Shown: positions 43,201-52,157, counted from the first letter of the stretch. The stretch is DNA of 64,000 bases from Gemmatimonadaceae bacterium (GCA_020846935.1 JADLCY010000005.1:62001-126000), one strand, 5' to 3'. Made by a program: numbers and translations. Notes: a model not told the origin generated them from the letters alone.

Positions 43201-44607
43201 ATGCGCCTCCGCTCGATTCTCCCCTGTCTGCTCCTGCCCGTCGCAGTGGCCGCCCAGCGGCCTGCCATCACGCCGGGTCAGCGGCCGTTCGTGACCGTGG
43301 ATTCGCCGCTCGTTGCACTCACGCACGTGCGTCTGATCGATGGGACGGGTGGCCCGGTCCGCGAGGACCAGACGATCGTGGTCCGCGACGGCCGGATCGT
43401 CGCGGTCGGTGCGTCAGCCGGCCTGACGGCGCCGCGGAGCGCCGTGGTGTTCGACCTCACGGGGCACACCGTCACGCCAGGCTTCGTAGGCCTGCACGAG
43501 CACACGTATTTCTCGGCGACCACGCGCACCACGCAGATGAGCCAGAGCGGACCGATGGCGTACCTCGCGCTGGGCGTGACGACGATTCGCACGGCGGGGA
43601 GCATGTTCCCCTATCAGGAACTCAACATGAAGCGCGCGGTGGAGCGGGGTGATCTGCCGGGGCCGCGCATGCACATCACCGGGCCATACCTCAACGGCTC
43701 GGCGGGGGCGGCCTCGGGGAACCGGGGGCTCACCTCGCCGGACGAGGGGCGCCGCGTGGTGGCGTATTGGGCCGAGGAGGGCGCGACCTGGCTCAAGTTG
43801 CAGGGAAGCATCACGCGCGCGGTCGCCGGCGCGGTGATCGACGAGGCGCATAAGCACGGCATGGGCGTCACCGGCCACCTGTGTTCGCTCAGCTTTGCCG
43901 ATGCGGCCGCGTTAGGCATCGATGCGCTCGAACACGGCTTCATCACGAACAGCGCCTATGTTCCCGGCAAGCGTCCCGACGTGTGTCCGCCGGAGAACAT
44001 GCGCATCCAGGCCGACGTCGACGTGAAGAGCCCGGAGGTGCAGGCCTCGATCCGCGACCTCGTCGCGAAACGCGTGGCCCTCACGTCGACGCTCGCCGTG
44101 TACGAAACGTTCATGCCCGGCATGCAGCTCAATGCCCGCGCCATGGACCTGCTCGCCCCCGACACGCGGCGCGAGGTCGAGGAGGCTCACGCAGCCATCG
44201 GCAAGGACGGACTCGTGGTCCCCAGCCGACTCCTGAAGAAGATGATGCAGTGGGAGCGTGACTTCGTGCGTGCGGGTGGCCTGCTGGGGGCGGGCGTCGA
44301 CCCGTGGGGCACCGGCATGCTGCCGGGCTTCGGCGACCTTCGGAACTATGAGCTTCTGGTGGAGGCCGGCTTCGCACCCGCCGAAGCGATTCGGATCATG
44401 AGTCTCAACGGTGCGACGATCCTCAAGGAGGCCGCCGACCGAGGTAGCGTGGAGGTCGGAAAGGCCGCCGACCTCGTGGTGATTCGCGGCAACCCGGTGT
44501 CGAACGCGCGCGACATCTACGAGGTCGTGACCGTGATACGGGACGGCGTGGGATACGATACCGCCCGCATGTTGGCCGCCATCAAGGGGTTGGTGGGCGT
44601 GCGATAG
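43201..44607 (+). CDS. Secreted amidohydrolase, imidazolonepropionase/prolidase-like
   Basis: 468 residues from ATG 43201; signal peptide ending near AVAAQ. TIM-barrel metal hydrolase pattern: LTHVRLIDGTGGPV, HEH ligands in GFVGLHEHTYF, Lys in TWLKLQGS (possible carboxylated bridge), His in TGHLCS and EHGF, and the catalytic Asp in GAGVDPWGTG. The end GKAADLVVIRGNPV is typical of the family. Probably periplasmic hydrolysis of a cyclic amide or peptide; substrate unknown. Includes one CGTTAGGC as Leu-Gly. Confidence 0.87.
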   Translation: MRLRSILPCLLLPVAVAAQRPAITPGQRPFVTVDSPLVALTHVRLIDGTGGPVREDQTIVVRDGRIVAVGASAGLTAPRSAVVFDLTGHTVTPGFVGLHEHTYFSATTRTTQMSQSGPMAYLALGVTTIRTAGSMFPYQELNMKRAVERGDLPGPRMHITGPYLNGSAGAASGNRGLTSPDEGRRVVAYWAEEGATWLKLQGSITRAVAGAVIDEAHKHGMGVTGHLCSLSFADAAALGIDALEHGFITNSAYVPGKRPDVCPPENMRIQADVDVKSPEVQASIRDLVAKRVALTSTLAVYETFMPGMQLNARAMDLLAPDTRREVEEAHAAIGKDGLVVPSRLLKKMMQWERDFVRAGGLLGAGVDPWGTGMLPGFGDLRNYELLVEAGFAPAEAIRIMSLNGATILKEAADRGSVEVGKAADLVVIRGNPVSNARDIYEVVTVIRDGVGYDTARMLAAIKGLVGVR

Positions 44608-45248
44608 CCGGTGACATGGTGTCATCTATCTCGAAAGAGATAGGTCATTGGCGACCGCGTGGGCAATTTCGGAAAGGCATGAATCTTCCAATATTGGCCC
44701 GTACCAACCCGCGCCTGACACGCCGATGGATAACCCCATTGCCAAATGGTCCGACGAGGACGCGTTGCGATTTGTCGGGAGCTTTGACGGTCCTGTCGAT
44801 CCGCTGCCTTTGCACGTGGCTCCCGCGGGCGCAAGCCGCCGGGTGGGTCTCGAGCGATTGGAGCGACAGGGTGTGAGCGAAGCGACACCGCAGATCCGGG
44901 AAGGCGCAAACCGGGCCCGAAGACGGTCCAGGGAGTCCCCCCGAGAGCGGGCGGGTTGAGAGTCGCGGCCGGGCTGACCCCTGAGCCGTCGATTCCCGAG
45001 GCGCGATCCGGTACATCGGGTCGCGCCTCGGTCGTTTCACGCGATCGCGCACACGGACGGCGCGGCGGCAGGCAAGGTCGCGGCTGATCGCTCACGCTCC
45101 GACTCCGCCAATTCGCACCCGGCGCAGGGTGATCGAGGAGCAGGCCCGCCGTGCATGCGCTTCGTGCAGGGGGTGCTCAGCGTGCCCGTCTGGCGACCCT
45201 CGGGGCCCGCCACTCTGCCCACGAGAGGCCGGCCGGCTGGCGATCGGC
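44608..45248. ncRNA. Structured lower-GC intergenic region, candidate noncoding RNA ending in a terminator hairpin
   Basis: About 640 bp without a clear gene. 44641-44700 is near 52 % GC. A dense series of inverted repeats is visible: TGACA-tgg-TGTCA (44612-44624), CTATCTC-gaaa-GAGATAG with a GNRA loop (44626-44643), CCAATATTGG (44688-44697), CCATT-gcca-AATGG (44736-44749), GGGAGC/GCTCCC (44777-44782 with 44819-44824). The series ends at a strong hairpin at 44996-45031. An alternative is a small protein from ATG 44726 (MDNPIAKWSDEDALRF...), which I cannot exclude. No known RNA family matched by eye. Confidence 0.35.
44996..45031 (+). terminator. Strong terminator-like hairpin
   Basis: Perfect 11-bp stem CCGAGGCGCGA / TCGCGCCTCGG around a 14-nt loop that can itself pair CCG/CGG, followed by TCGTTT. 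It would end transcripts of the preceding structured region. Confidence 0.55.
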
Positions 45249-46670
45249 GTGTACGTTTCACCGCTCAGGCTCCGACCCAACGACCGCCCCTTGCCGCCAC
45301 CGTTCCCCTCGCTGCGCGAACTCGTGCAGGCCGTCGTTCGCCGCCGGGTGTCACCTACCGAAGTCGTGCAGGAGTCGCTCGCGGCGATTGCCCGGGAGCA
45401 GGAGCGGCTCAACGCCTTCATCACCGTGAGGGCCGAGTCGGCGCTGGCGGGCGCGCGCGCGATCGAGCGTCGCCTGGCGCGTCGCCTCGACCCGGGCGCG
45501 CTCGCGGGCGTCCCGCTCGCGGTGAAGGACCTCCTGCTGACGAACGACGCGCCAACGACGGCTGGCTCGCGACGCTATGGGGAGGGAATCCCGCCCTCGC
45601 CCGATGCGACGGTGGTCGCGCGCATGCGGCGGGCCGGCGCGATCATCGTGGGGAAGGCCAACCTGCACGAACTCGCGCTGGGCGTGACCACGGTCAACGA
45701 GCACTTTGGTCCGGCGCGAAATCCCTGGGACTCCACGCGCGTGTCCGGTGGGTCGAGCGGCGGCTCGGCGGTGGCGGTGGCCGCCGACCTGTGTCCGGCG
45801 GCGATCGGCACCGACACGCGTGGCTCGATTCGCATTCCGGCTTCCTGCTGCGGCATCACCGGCTTCAAGCCGACGTACGGCCTGGTGCCGGTCGACGGAG
45901 TGATCCCGCTCGCCGCCAGTCTCGATCACGTGGGGCCCATGGCGCGCAGCGCCGACGATTGCGCACTCCTGCTGTCGGCGATGCTCACCGGATCGCGCCG
46001 CGTGAAGATCGCCGGGGCGGCGCGCGGATCGGCGAGGCGATTCGTCGTTGGGATCAGCGAATACCATCTGCGCGACCTGGACGGCGCCGTCGCGCGCGCG
46101 ATCGACGCCGCACTCCTGGACCTTCGCCCGCTCGTGAAGGACCTGCGCTCAGTGCGAATCCCCGGGCTCGAGGTCGCCCAGGCGGCGTCTGTGGTGATTG
46201 GTTCCTCCGAAGCCGTCGCGTATCACGACGAGGCGTTGCGCGCGCAGCCGGAGTCGATTGGTCCGCTCGTGCGGCAGCGGCTGGCCGGCGGGTACCAGCG
46301 CACCGCGTTGGAATACGTGCAGGCAATGCAGGCCCGGGTCGCGGTGAAGACGGCATTCGCCGCGGTGTTCGCGGACGTGGATTTGCTGGTGGGTGCGACG
46401 CTCCCGGCAGTCCCGGCGCGCATCGAGGATCAGCACGTGCTCGTGAACGGGGCCGCCGAGAACGTGATCGAGGCGTCGACTCGCCTCAATGCGGCACAGA
46501 ACGTGGCCGGCATTCCGGCGATCTCGGCGCCGGCGGGCGAGGCCGGCGGAATGCCGGTGGGGATGCAGATCATCGGGCCCGCTGGAGCGGACGCGCGTGT
46601 CCTGGCTCTCGCGGGGACGTGGCAACGCGCGACGGACTGGCATGAGCGCAGGCCCGGTCGCACCCCGTAA
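45249..46670 (+). CDS. Amidase-signature family hydrolase (GatA-like)
   Basis: 473 residues from a GTG at 45249; the frame is open further upstream and the start is uncertain, since no clear ribosome binding site marks it. Ser-cisSer-Lys triad of the amidase signature: Lys in LAVKDLL, and RVSGGSSGGSAVAVA with the two serines, then GTDTRGSIRIPASCCG and GFKPTYG. Ends with AISAPAGEAGGMPVGMQIIG, the usual family close. Could hydrolyse amides or act as a glutamine amidotransferase A-like subunit; no gatB/gatC nearby, so a free-standing amidase is more likely. Confidence 0.88.
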   Translation: MYVSPLRLRPNDRPLPPPFPSLRELVQAVVRRRVSPTEVVQESLAAIAREQERLNAFITVRAESALAGARAIERRLARRLDPGALAGVPLAVKDLLLTNDAPTTAGSRRYGEGIPPSPDATVVARMRRAGAIIVGKANLHELALGVTTVNEHFGPARNPWDSTRVSGGSSGGSAVAVAADLCPAAIGTDTRGSIRIPASCCGITGFKPTYGLVPVDGVIPLAASLDHVGPMARSADDCALLLSAMLTGSRRVKIAGAARGSARRFVVGISEYHLRDLDGAVARAIDAALLDLRPLVKDLRSVRIPGLEVAQAASVVIGSSEAVAYHDEALRAQPESIGPLVRQRLAGGYQRTALEYVQAMQARVAVKTAFAAVFADVDLLVGATLPAVPARIEDQHVLVNGAAENVIEASTRLNAAQNVAGIPAISAPAGEAGGMPVGMQIIGPAGADARVLALAGTWQRATDWHERRPGRTP

Positions 46671-46727
46671 CGACCTCGCCGCGCTGTACGTACTACATTG
46701 TCACAGCCCTCGCTGCCCGCGCCCGCC

Positions 46728-47015
46728 ATGACCGCACCATCAACTCCCCTGTCGGACATCGAGATCCAGCGCGAGCTGGGCGCCCTCACCGGATGGGCGC
46801 GCAAGGGGAACATGCTGACGCGCACGTTTGCGTTCGCGACGTTCCCGGCCGCGATCGAGTGGGTTCGCCGCGTCGCTGAACTCGCCGAACTGCGCGACCA
46901 TCATCCCGACATCGACATTCGGTACACCCGCATCACGCTGTGTCTCTCGACGCACTCGGCGGGCGGGATCACGACGAAGGACTTCGAACTCGCGCGGGGC
47001 ATCGAGAGCCTGTAG
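46728..47015 (+). CDS. phhB: Pterin-4a-carbinolamine dehydratase
   Basis: 95 residues from ATG 46728 (a TTG at 46698 is in frame but unlikely). Short alpha/beta protein with the family motif ELRDHHPDIDIRYTRITLCL, where the two His and the Pro-Asp form the active site, then STHSAGGITTKDFELA. Removes water from 4a-hydroxytetrahydropterin in pterin recycling. In genomes without phenylalanine hydroxylase it is often linked to molybdenum cofactor biology; whether that applies here is open. Ends at a terminator shared with the opposite gene. Confidence 0.9.
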   Translation: MTAPSTPLSDIEIQRELGALTGWARKGNMLTRTFAFATFPAAIEWVRRVAELAELRDHHPDIDIRYTRITLCLSTHSAGGITTKDFELARGIESL

Positions 47016-47043
47016 TCGCGCAACGACCGGATGACCGCAACGG

Positions 47044-47077
47044 CAAAGGGGAGCGCGAGTCTTCGCGCTCCCCTTTG
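47044..47077. terminator. Bidirectional intrinsic terminator
   Basis: Perfect 15-bp stem CAAAGGGGAGCGCGA / TCGCGCTCCCCTTTG with a 4-nt loop, between convergent phhB and Bax1-family genes. The A-run on one side and T-run on the other allow function in both directions. The clearest terminator in the window. Confidence 0.8.
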
Positions 47078-47128
47078 TCGCTCGCAGTGGAGCGGGCCCG
47101 TCAGGGTCGGGCTTCTGCGCGCGCCCGG

Positions 47129-47812
47129 TCAGTCCCGGCTGCGGCCTCCCAGGAGGTTCAGGATGGCGAGGAACATGTTGAGGAGGTCCAGGTAGATCGC
47201 GACCGCTGCCTGCACGTAGTCGTTGGGGCCAAAAACATTGCGGAGGCGCCAGGTGTCAAAGACGAGCAGGCCGCCGAAGATGAACACGCTGCCGGCGGAG
47301 AGCCACAGCGAGGCGGTCTGGTTCCGGAAGAACAGGTTGAGCAGCGAGGTCGCGATCAGGACCCAGAGCCCCATGGTGAAGAAGCCGCCCCACGCGCTGA
47401 AGTCGCGGCGGGAAACGAAGGCGTAGAGCGTGAGCACGCCGAACGTCGAGCCGGTGAGCAGTGCGGCCTGCGAGACCACGCCCGGGTTCTGGCTCCCATA
47501 GAAGGCGATGATCGGCGAGATCGCCACGCCCTCGATGGCAGCGAACAGGAAGACGAGGCCGAGGTTTGCCGGAAAGGCGTCGCGCAGCTTGAGGGCGAGG
47601 ATGAGCGGCGCGAACGTGAGCAGCATCGTGATGAACGGGTGCCGCGCCACGTAGCCCATGATGGCCGGCTGTCCGAGCCCGAACCAGACGCCCGCCATCG
47701 TTACCAGGATGGAGGCAAAGACGAGCGAGTAGGTACGGCGAACGAGCGTGGCCCGGTCGGTGCCGCTCCGTACGACGACTGGTGCGGTGATGGGGCGGAA
47801 CGTGGCGCCCAT
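47129..47812 (-). CDS. Bax inhibitor-1 family integral membrane protein (YbhL/YccA-like)
   Basis: 227 residues with seven hydrophobic segments, from ATG 47810-47812. Typical Bax1-I features: RRTYSLVFASILVTMAGVWF at the start, AAIEGVAISPII, LTGSTFGVLTLYAF, VFIFGGLLVFDTWRL and the last segment with DYVQAAVAIYLDLLNMFL. Members are proton-sensitive channels or modulators of membrane proteases; the physiological role here is unknown. Single-gene unit. Confidence 0.92.
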   Translation of the reverse strand: MGATFRPITAPVVVRSGTDRATLVRRTYSLVFASILVTMAGVWFGLGQPAIMGYVARHPFITMLLTFAPLILALKLRDAFPANLGLVFLFAAIEGVAISPIIAFYGSQNPGVVSQAALLTGSTFGVLTLYAFVSRRDFSAWGGFFTMGLWVLIATSLLNLFFRNQTASLWLSAGSVFIFGGLLVFDTWRLRNVFGPNDYVQAAVAIYLDLLNMFLAILNLLGGRSRD

Positions 47813-48016
47813 GGGAGGTCTCCGGCGATGGTCTGCCGGGAAAGCTAAGTCCGGGCCCTTGGCCCCGCACCCGTCACGCCCGTCGGTCGTGGGTCAATCT
47901 GAATGACCGAGTCGGTCAAAATTGAACCCGTGCACGTCACCGCGATGCGGGCGATTCAGGGCGAGCCCGCCAGTTCTTGTGGTCACCTGGCGGTGCGACC
48001 GCCACGTGCGCGCTTG

Positions 48017-48802
48017 CTAGTTCTTTCTCAGCTCCACGCTGCCGTTCACGGTGGACATGGAGATCCGCGGGCCGCCGTTGCCGATCTTCGCGCGGATGTG
48101 GCGCGGATTGATGCGACCGCTGACCGTCAGCGGAAAGTCCGACTGCACGCGGCCGTTGACCGTGCGCATGTCGAGCTCGGCATCGATGCGGTCGGGGACC
48201 CAGACCTCGACCGAGCCGTTGACGGTCTCGAAGTCGAGGTCGCGATCACCCAGAGTGCGCATGCGGGCGACGATGCTGCCATTCACCGTGCGTGCACGGA
48301 CCGGACCGCCGGTACTCGCGGCATCGATCCCGCCGTTGACGGTGCTCGCTTCCACTTCGGAGGTCACTCCGGTGATGTCGAGGCTGCCGTTGACCGTACT
48401 CGTCACCAGCTTGACGCCGGGGGGGAGGTGCACGACGAACTCCACGGAGGTGTCGTTGCTGCGGCCGCGCCAGCCCTCGCTCTGCGTGCTGTAGCCGTCT
48501 TCATCGCAGCGCGTGCTTTCGCGCCAGATTGCGCAGATGATGACGTCGTCACCGGCCTTTTTGGTTTCGATGCGGACCTGGTCCGGGTCACCACGGCGCC
48601 AGCGTTTGGTGGCCGACACCTCCACCCGCGTTCCAGTGGCGCGGTCGACGCGAATGTGGCCGTTCAGGTTGCGGACGTAGAGCCAGCGGCCTTCGGGGAT
48701 CACTCCGTCCCAGGTGAACGCGCGGTCCGACTGGCGCTCCTGCGCTCCGCCGGTGGTGGCGACGATGGCCGCGAGGGCCAGACCGATCGTGTGACGCATC
48801 AT
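48017..48802 (-). CDS. DUF4097-type secreted beta-solenoid protein (second of two)
   Basis: 261 residues from ATG 48800-48802, with GGGAGAA upstream; the second ATG follows immediately. Signal peptide ending near TGGAQ. Repeating strand units of the form STVNGSLDITGV, STVNGGIDAAST, TVNGSIVARM, ETVNGSVEVWV, RTVNGRVQSDF make a right-handed beta-helix as in the DUF4097 (DUF4098) family. Starts 13 nt after the stop of its paralogue. Probably envelope-located; molecular role unknown. The last gene of the sigma/anti-sigma unit. Confidence 0.82.
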   Translation of the reverse strand: MMRHTIGLALAAIVATTGGAQERQSDRAFTWDGVIPEGRWLYVRNLNGHIRVDRATGTRVEVSATKRWRRGDPDQVRIETKKAGDDVIICAIWRESTRCDEDGYSTQSEGWRGRSNDTSVEFVVHLPPGVKLVTSTVNGSLDITGVTSEVEASTVNGGIDAASTGGPVRARTVNGSIVARMRTLGDRDLDFETVNGSVEVWVPDRIDAELDMRTVNGRVQSDFPLTVSGRINPRHIRAKIGNGGPRISMSTVNGSVELRKN

Positions 48803-48815
48803 GGTTCTCCCGTGC

Positions 48816-49883
48816 CTAACGCTTACGGATTTCGACGTCGCCGCTGAACGACTCGGCGATGATGCGGGGGCCGCCGGCCCCCAGGTTGAACTCGAAACGG
48901 CGCGGACGGCTCGAGGTCCGGTCGCCGGGTTGCAGCGTGATCGGGAAGTCGGAGTCGATCTCGCCGCTGAATGTTTCGACACTGAACCTGGCGTTCGTGC
49001 CCGCCGGGATCGCGAGGTTGATCGTGCCGGAGTGGGAATTGAACTCGTAGCGCCCGTTGGCGTCCACGGTGCCGGCGTAGGAGACCTCGCCGCTCGTGGT
49101 CGACAGCTCCACGTCACGCCCGCGCGCGTCGCTCACGAACAGGTCGCCCGACGTGCTGCCGAGATGAATGTCGCCCTCGAGGCCGGTCGCTTCGATCGAA
49201 CCGCTGACGGTGTTCCCGTCGACGTTGCCCTTGATGTCGCGCAGTGTGAGGTCGCCGGACACCGTGTTCGCGTCCACGCGCCCCGACGACCCGGCCACCG
49301 TCACGTCGCCGCTGGTGCTGCTCACCTCCACCTCGCCGCCGGCGTTGCGCACCTCGATGTCGCCCGACGTGGAGTGGAGGATCAGCCGTGCCCCGCGCGG
49401 AATGCTGATCTCGTAGCGCGAGTCGATGTCTCGGTCCGTGCGGCCACCGCTGCGCTGCTCGATGATGATCCGCGACGAGCTGAGTTCGTACTCCAGACGA
49501 CCGCGTCCGGTGGATGCCTTGATGCGGGCCTCGCGGCGCTCCCATCCGGTGACGACGATGTCGCCAAAGGCGCTCGACACGTCGATGACGCCGGTGCCGG
49601 AGAAGGCAAACGTCGTGTCGATGCGCTGCGCCTGGTGCTCGAGCTGCCGATCCGATCGGTCATCGTCGTCGCGGTCACGAAGCCGGCCCTGACGCTCGAA
49701 CTCGGCTTCGATGCGGCTCGCGAGCGACGTGGCGTGTCGTTCCACGCGGCTCGCCATGCGTTCGGCGGCCGCCGCGATGGACTCGGCCAATCGTTCGAAG
49801 TTGCGTTCAACCGACTGTGCGGTCGCCGGTCGCGCCACGGCCACGGTGGCGATGACGACAGAGAGGAGTGTGCGGCGGGTCAT
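48816..49883 (-). CDS. DUF4097-type secreted beta-solenoid protein (first of two)
   Basis: 355 residues. Signal peptide ending near PATAQ, a charged helical part (ERLAESIAAAAERMASRVER), then beta-helix units STSGDIEVR, STSGDVTVAG, NTVSGDLTLRD, NTVSGSIEATG, STSGDLFVSD, TTSGEVSYAG, SFSGDVEIRK. The Thr/Ser-x-Ser-Gly-Asp register is regular. It ends CGT-TAG-GC, one of the repeated octamers. Placed 12 nt after the anti-sigma gene and likely cotranscribed with it, which suggests an envelope protein controlled by, or feeding back on, that sigma factor. Confidence 0.82.
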   Translation of the reverse strand: MTRRTLLSVVIATVAVARPATAQSVERNFERLAESIAAAAERMASRVERHATSLASRIEAEFERQGRLRDRDDDDRSDRQLEHQAQRIDTTFAFSGTGVIDVSSAFGDIVVTGWERREARIKASTGRGRLEYELSSSRIIIEQRSGGRTDRDIDSRYEISIPRGARLILHSTSGDIEVRNAGGEVEVSSTSGDVTVAGSSGRVDANTVSGDLTLRDIKGNVDGNTVSGSIEATGLEGDIHLGSTSGDLFVSDARGRDVELSTTSGEVSYAGTVDANGRYEFNSHSGTINLAIPAGTNARFSVETFSGEIDSDFPITLQPGDRTSSRPRRFEFNLGAGGPRIIAESFSGDVEIRKR

Positions 49884-49895
49884 AGGTGATCAGCG

Positions 49896-50681
49896 TCAGG
49901 TCGTCGGCGAAAGGAGCGCGGCGCGGCGCAGCAGGCTCAGTTTGCGTTCGAGCGACCTGTCCACTTGCTGCGAGAGAAAACGGCTCGCCGGATCGCGCTC
50001 CAGCGCGCGGCGGGCTTCGGCGATGGCGCGGTCGATCGTGGCGATGCTGCTCTCGAGGATGGCGACCGTGGCCGGGTCGAGCGCGTCTTCACGCTCGCTC
50101 ACGACGCGGCGCAGACGCTCGATTTCGCTGGTGTACGTGGTGCTCGCGTCGGGACGAGGGGTGCGCGGCGCGTTCGACACCGGCGTCACGGCAGACTCGA
50201 TCGGCGAGCCCCCCGGCACCGTGACGGGCGGCACCTCGGCCACCAACGCGGAGTCGGAGGCGGCGCCCGGCGTGAGTCGAGGGGCGCGGTCCGCGTCGGC
50301 CACGACGGCGGGCGCATCCGTTGTGCGACGCGTCGCGACGGCCCACGTGGAAATCGCCGTGATGCCGACCAGCGCCGCCGCGATGGCGCCGAGCCTCCAA
50401 CGATTGAATGCCGGCGCGGCTGATCGGTGTGATGGGAGGGAAACCACCACGGTGCCCGTGCGCGCCTCGATCTCCGGCCACAGATCGCGGGACGGCGTGA
50501 GACCCGGCAGCGCTGCCGCCTGGGCCACGATGACGCGCAGGTCGCGCACGAGCGAACGGCACGCGGCACATGACGCCAGGTGAAGCTCGGCGTCGGCGAG
50601 CGACGAGTCGTCGAGCACCCCCTCGAGGTAATCGGGGAGCCGCGCCTCGAAAGCGTCGCACGTCAGATTGGTGTGCGTCAT
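49896..50681 (-). CDS. Anti-sigma factor with N-terminal zinc-finger (zf-HC2) and one TM segment
   Basis: 261 residues; ATG overlaps the sigma factor stop (ATGA). Zinc-binding anti-sigma motif: Cys 8 and HLASCAAC with His 34, Cys 38, Cys 41. A single transmembrane segment (LGAIAAALVGITAISTWAV) places the C-terminal ~150 residues in the periplasm, ending in a helical region (EIERLRRVVSEREDALDP). Expected to hold the ECF sigma factor at the membrane until an envelope signal. Confidence 0.88.
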   Translation of the reverse strand: MTHTNLTCDAFEARLPDYLEGVLDDSSLADAELHLASCAACRSLVRDLRVIVAQAAALPGLTPSRDLWPEIEARTGTVVVSLPSHRSAAPAFNRWRLGAIAAALVGITAISTWAVATRRTTDAPAVVADADRAPRLTPGAASDSALVAEVPPVTVPGGSPIESAVTPVSNAPRTPRPDASTTYTSEIERLRRVVSEREDALDPATVAILESSIATIDRAIAEARRALERDPASRFLSQQVDRSLERKLSLLRRAALLSPTT

Positions 50682-51247
50682 CGTTGCAATGCCTCGCGAA
50701 GGAGCATGCGTGCCCGATGGAGCTGAGCCTTGCTGCCTCCGGCCGTAATGGAGAGCATACCTGCGATCTCCTCGTGCTTGAAGCCCTCGACGTCGTGAAG
50801 AACAAAGATCCGGCGAGCCCCGCGCGGCAGTAGCGCGATGGCCGCTTCAAGGTCGATCGACGCCCCGGGCGCCGACGTCGATGTCCGACCGGGAAGCGCG
50901 TCCAGCCCGTCCTGGTCATCGTCGAATCTCGACCGCACCCGCCCCTCCGACTTCCGAGCGTTCAGGACAAGGTTGACCGCCAACCGGTGCAGCCAGGTCG
51001 AGAACGCCGACTCACCGCGAAACTGGGCCAACTTCTCCCATACCCGCACGAACACGTCCTGCGTGAGCTCCTCGGCGTGCGATCGGTCGTTGGCCATTCG
51101 CGCGCAGAGGGCAAAGACGCGGCCGACGTGCTGGCGGTACAGTCGCTCGAACGCCTGGCGATCACCCGTCGCGGCCAGCGCTACGTCGGGTGCGTCACTC
51201 TCTGAGGTGAGAGATTCGCGTTCCTGTTCCGCCACCGTCGATGCCAA
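50678..51247 (-). CDS. ECF-type RNA polymerase sigma factor
   Basis: 189 residues from ATG 51245-51247. Region 2: AFERLYRQHVGRVFALCARM, EELTQDVFVRVWEKL, FSTWLHRLAVNLVLN. Region 4: LLPRGARRIFVLHDVEGFKHEEIAGML and SKAQLHRARMLLR. Between them is a short acidic linker. Overlaps its anti-sigma gene by 4 nt, the common arrangement for autoregulated pairs. Target promoters unknown. Confidence 0.92.
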   Translation of the reverse strand: MASTVAEQERESLTSESDAPDVALAATGDRQAFERLYRQHVGRVFALCARMANDRSHAEELTQDVFVRVWEKLAQFRGESAFSTWLHRLAVNLVLNARKSEGRVRSRFDDDQDGLDALPGRTSTSAPGASIDLEAAIALLPRGARRIFVLHDVEGFKHEEIAGMLSITAGGSKAQLHRARMLLREALQR

Positions 51248-51445
51248 AGGCCGGTCCTTGCCTGCTCACCTCGTTGGATAGCGAGGCGCGGCAAAGGGTT
51301 TGAATCCTTCCCTACGTGGCGCGGCGTGTCCGGTTGCGCCGGACGGGGCTCCCTGCATCCTCCCGATCCTTCCGCCGGCAGTGCACTACTCCGCAGGTCT
51401 GCGCGGACGTCGAACGCGCTCTTGGCTTCGGCGTCGCGCCCGGGG

Positions 51446-52012
51446 TTACAGCGTCCGGCCGCGGGGGAGCCAGGGGGCCAGCCGTTCGCGCAGCGTGCGG
51501 AGTGCGCGCGCCATGTGTGCCTCCACGGCTTTCACCGAAATGCCCAGCGCGCCGGCCACCTCGGCATACTTGAGACCCTGCATCCGGTTCATCTCGAAGA
51601 CCTGCCGGCAGCGCGGCGGAAGCGATTCGATGGCGCTGCGCAGCGCTGCTTCGATCTCCTGCTCCGAAGCCGATGCGTCGGTGTTGCTCGTGGCAGGCAG
51701 CGTGTCCGTGTCGAACTCCTCTCGGTTCTCCACGCGCAGATGACGCAACCGGTTGAGCGCCCGGTTCCGCGTCGATTGGAACAGATATGCCTGCGGCGAC
51801 CCCTGAATCACGAGTGTCTCACGCCGCTTCCAGAGTTCGAGCATCACGTCCTGCACGGTCTCCTCGGCGGCCTCGCGCTCGCGGAGCATGCGCTCGGCGA
51901 ACTGCACCAGCGGCGCATACCACGTGCGAAAGATCAGGTCGAACGCGTGCTCGTCGCCGAGTCGGAGTCGTTCGAGAAGAGCCTCGTGCTGGGCCGGGTC
52001 GAGGGCTGCCAT
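51446..52012 (-). CDS. FecI-like ECF sigma factor
   Basis: 188 residues from ATG 52010-52012. Region 2: AFDLIFRTWYAPLVQFAERML, split over EETVQDVMLELWKRRE; FQSTRNRALNRLRHLR. Region 4: LPPRCRQVFEMNRMQGLKYAEVA, then GISVKAVEAHMARALRTLRE. Sequence pattern of the FecI/RpoE-like group common in Bacteroidota-type iron and polysaccharide systems. Its FecR-like partner is on the opposite strand, starting 146 bp away, unlike the normal codirectional fecI-fecR order. A TGCAT-ctt-ATGCA dyad (52019-52031) lies just before its start codon. Confidence 0.92.
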   Translation of the reverse strand: MAALDPAQHEALLERLRLGDEHAFDLIFRTWYAPLVQFAERMLREREAAEETVQDVMLELWKRRETLVIQGSPQAYLFQSTRNRALNRLRHLRVENREEFDTDTLPATSNTDASASEQEIEAALRSAIESLPPRCRQVFEMNRMQGLKYAEVAGALGISVKAVEAHMARALRTLRERLAPWLPRGRTL

Positions 52013-52157
52013 TGGCGGTGCATCTTATGCAACCTCGGCACAGCGCGCGACCGACGGTTGGCGGGTGTGCCGTCCAGTCAAACGGGAGGGATCGTACCAT
52101 CAGGGACGATTGCCGTGGTCGCCTAGGGTTGGCGCTGGTTCCCGTGTAACATCTGGC
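52013..52157. promoter_or_regulatory. Divergent fecI/fecR intergenic region
   Basis: 145 bp shared by the two starts. It contains the dyad TGCAT-CTT-ATGCA (52019-52031) directly upstream of the sigma gene. No -35/-10 boxes could be assigned; ECF promoters of this group are not recognisable by eye. Confidence 0.4.

Noticed and set aside
44880-44945. Cobalamin riboswitch, suggested by CGGGAAGGCGC and GGTCCAGGGAGTCC
   Set aside because: The B12-box and upstream conserved blocks are missing, and the next gene is an amidase.
44955-45100. 6S RNA, suggested by CCCCTGAGCCG near 44979
   Set aside because: Only this short match to the gammaproteobacterial 6S sequence; the flanking arms that should pair are direct, not inverted, repeats.
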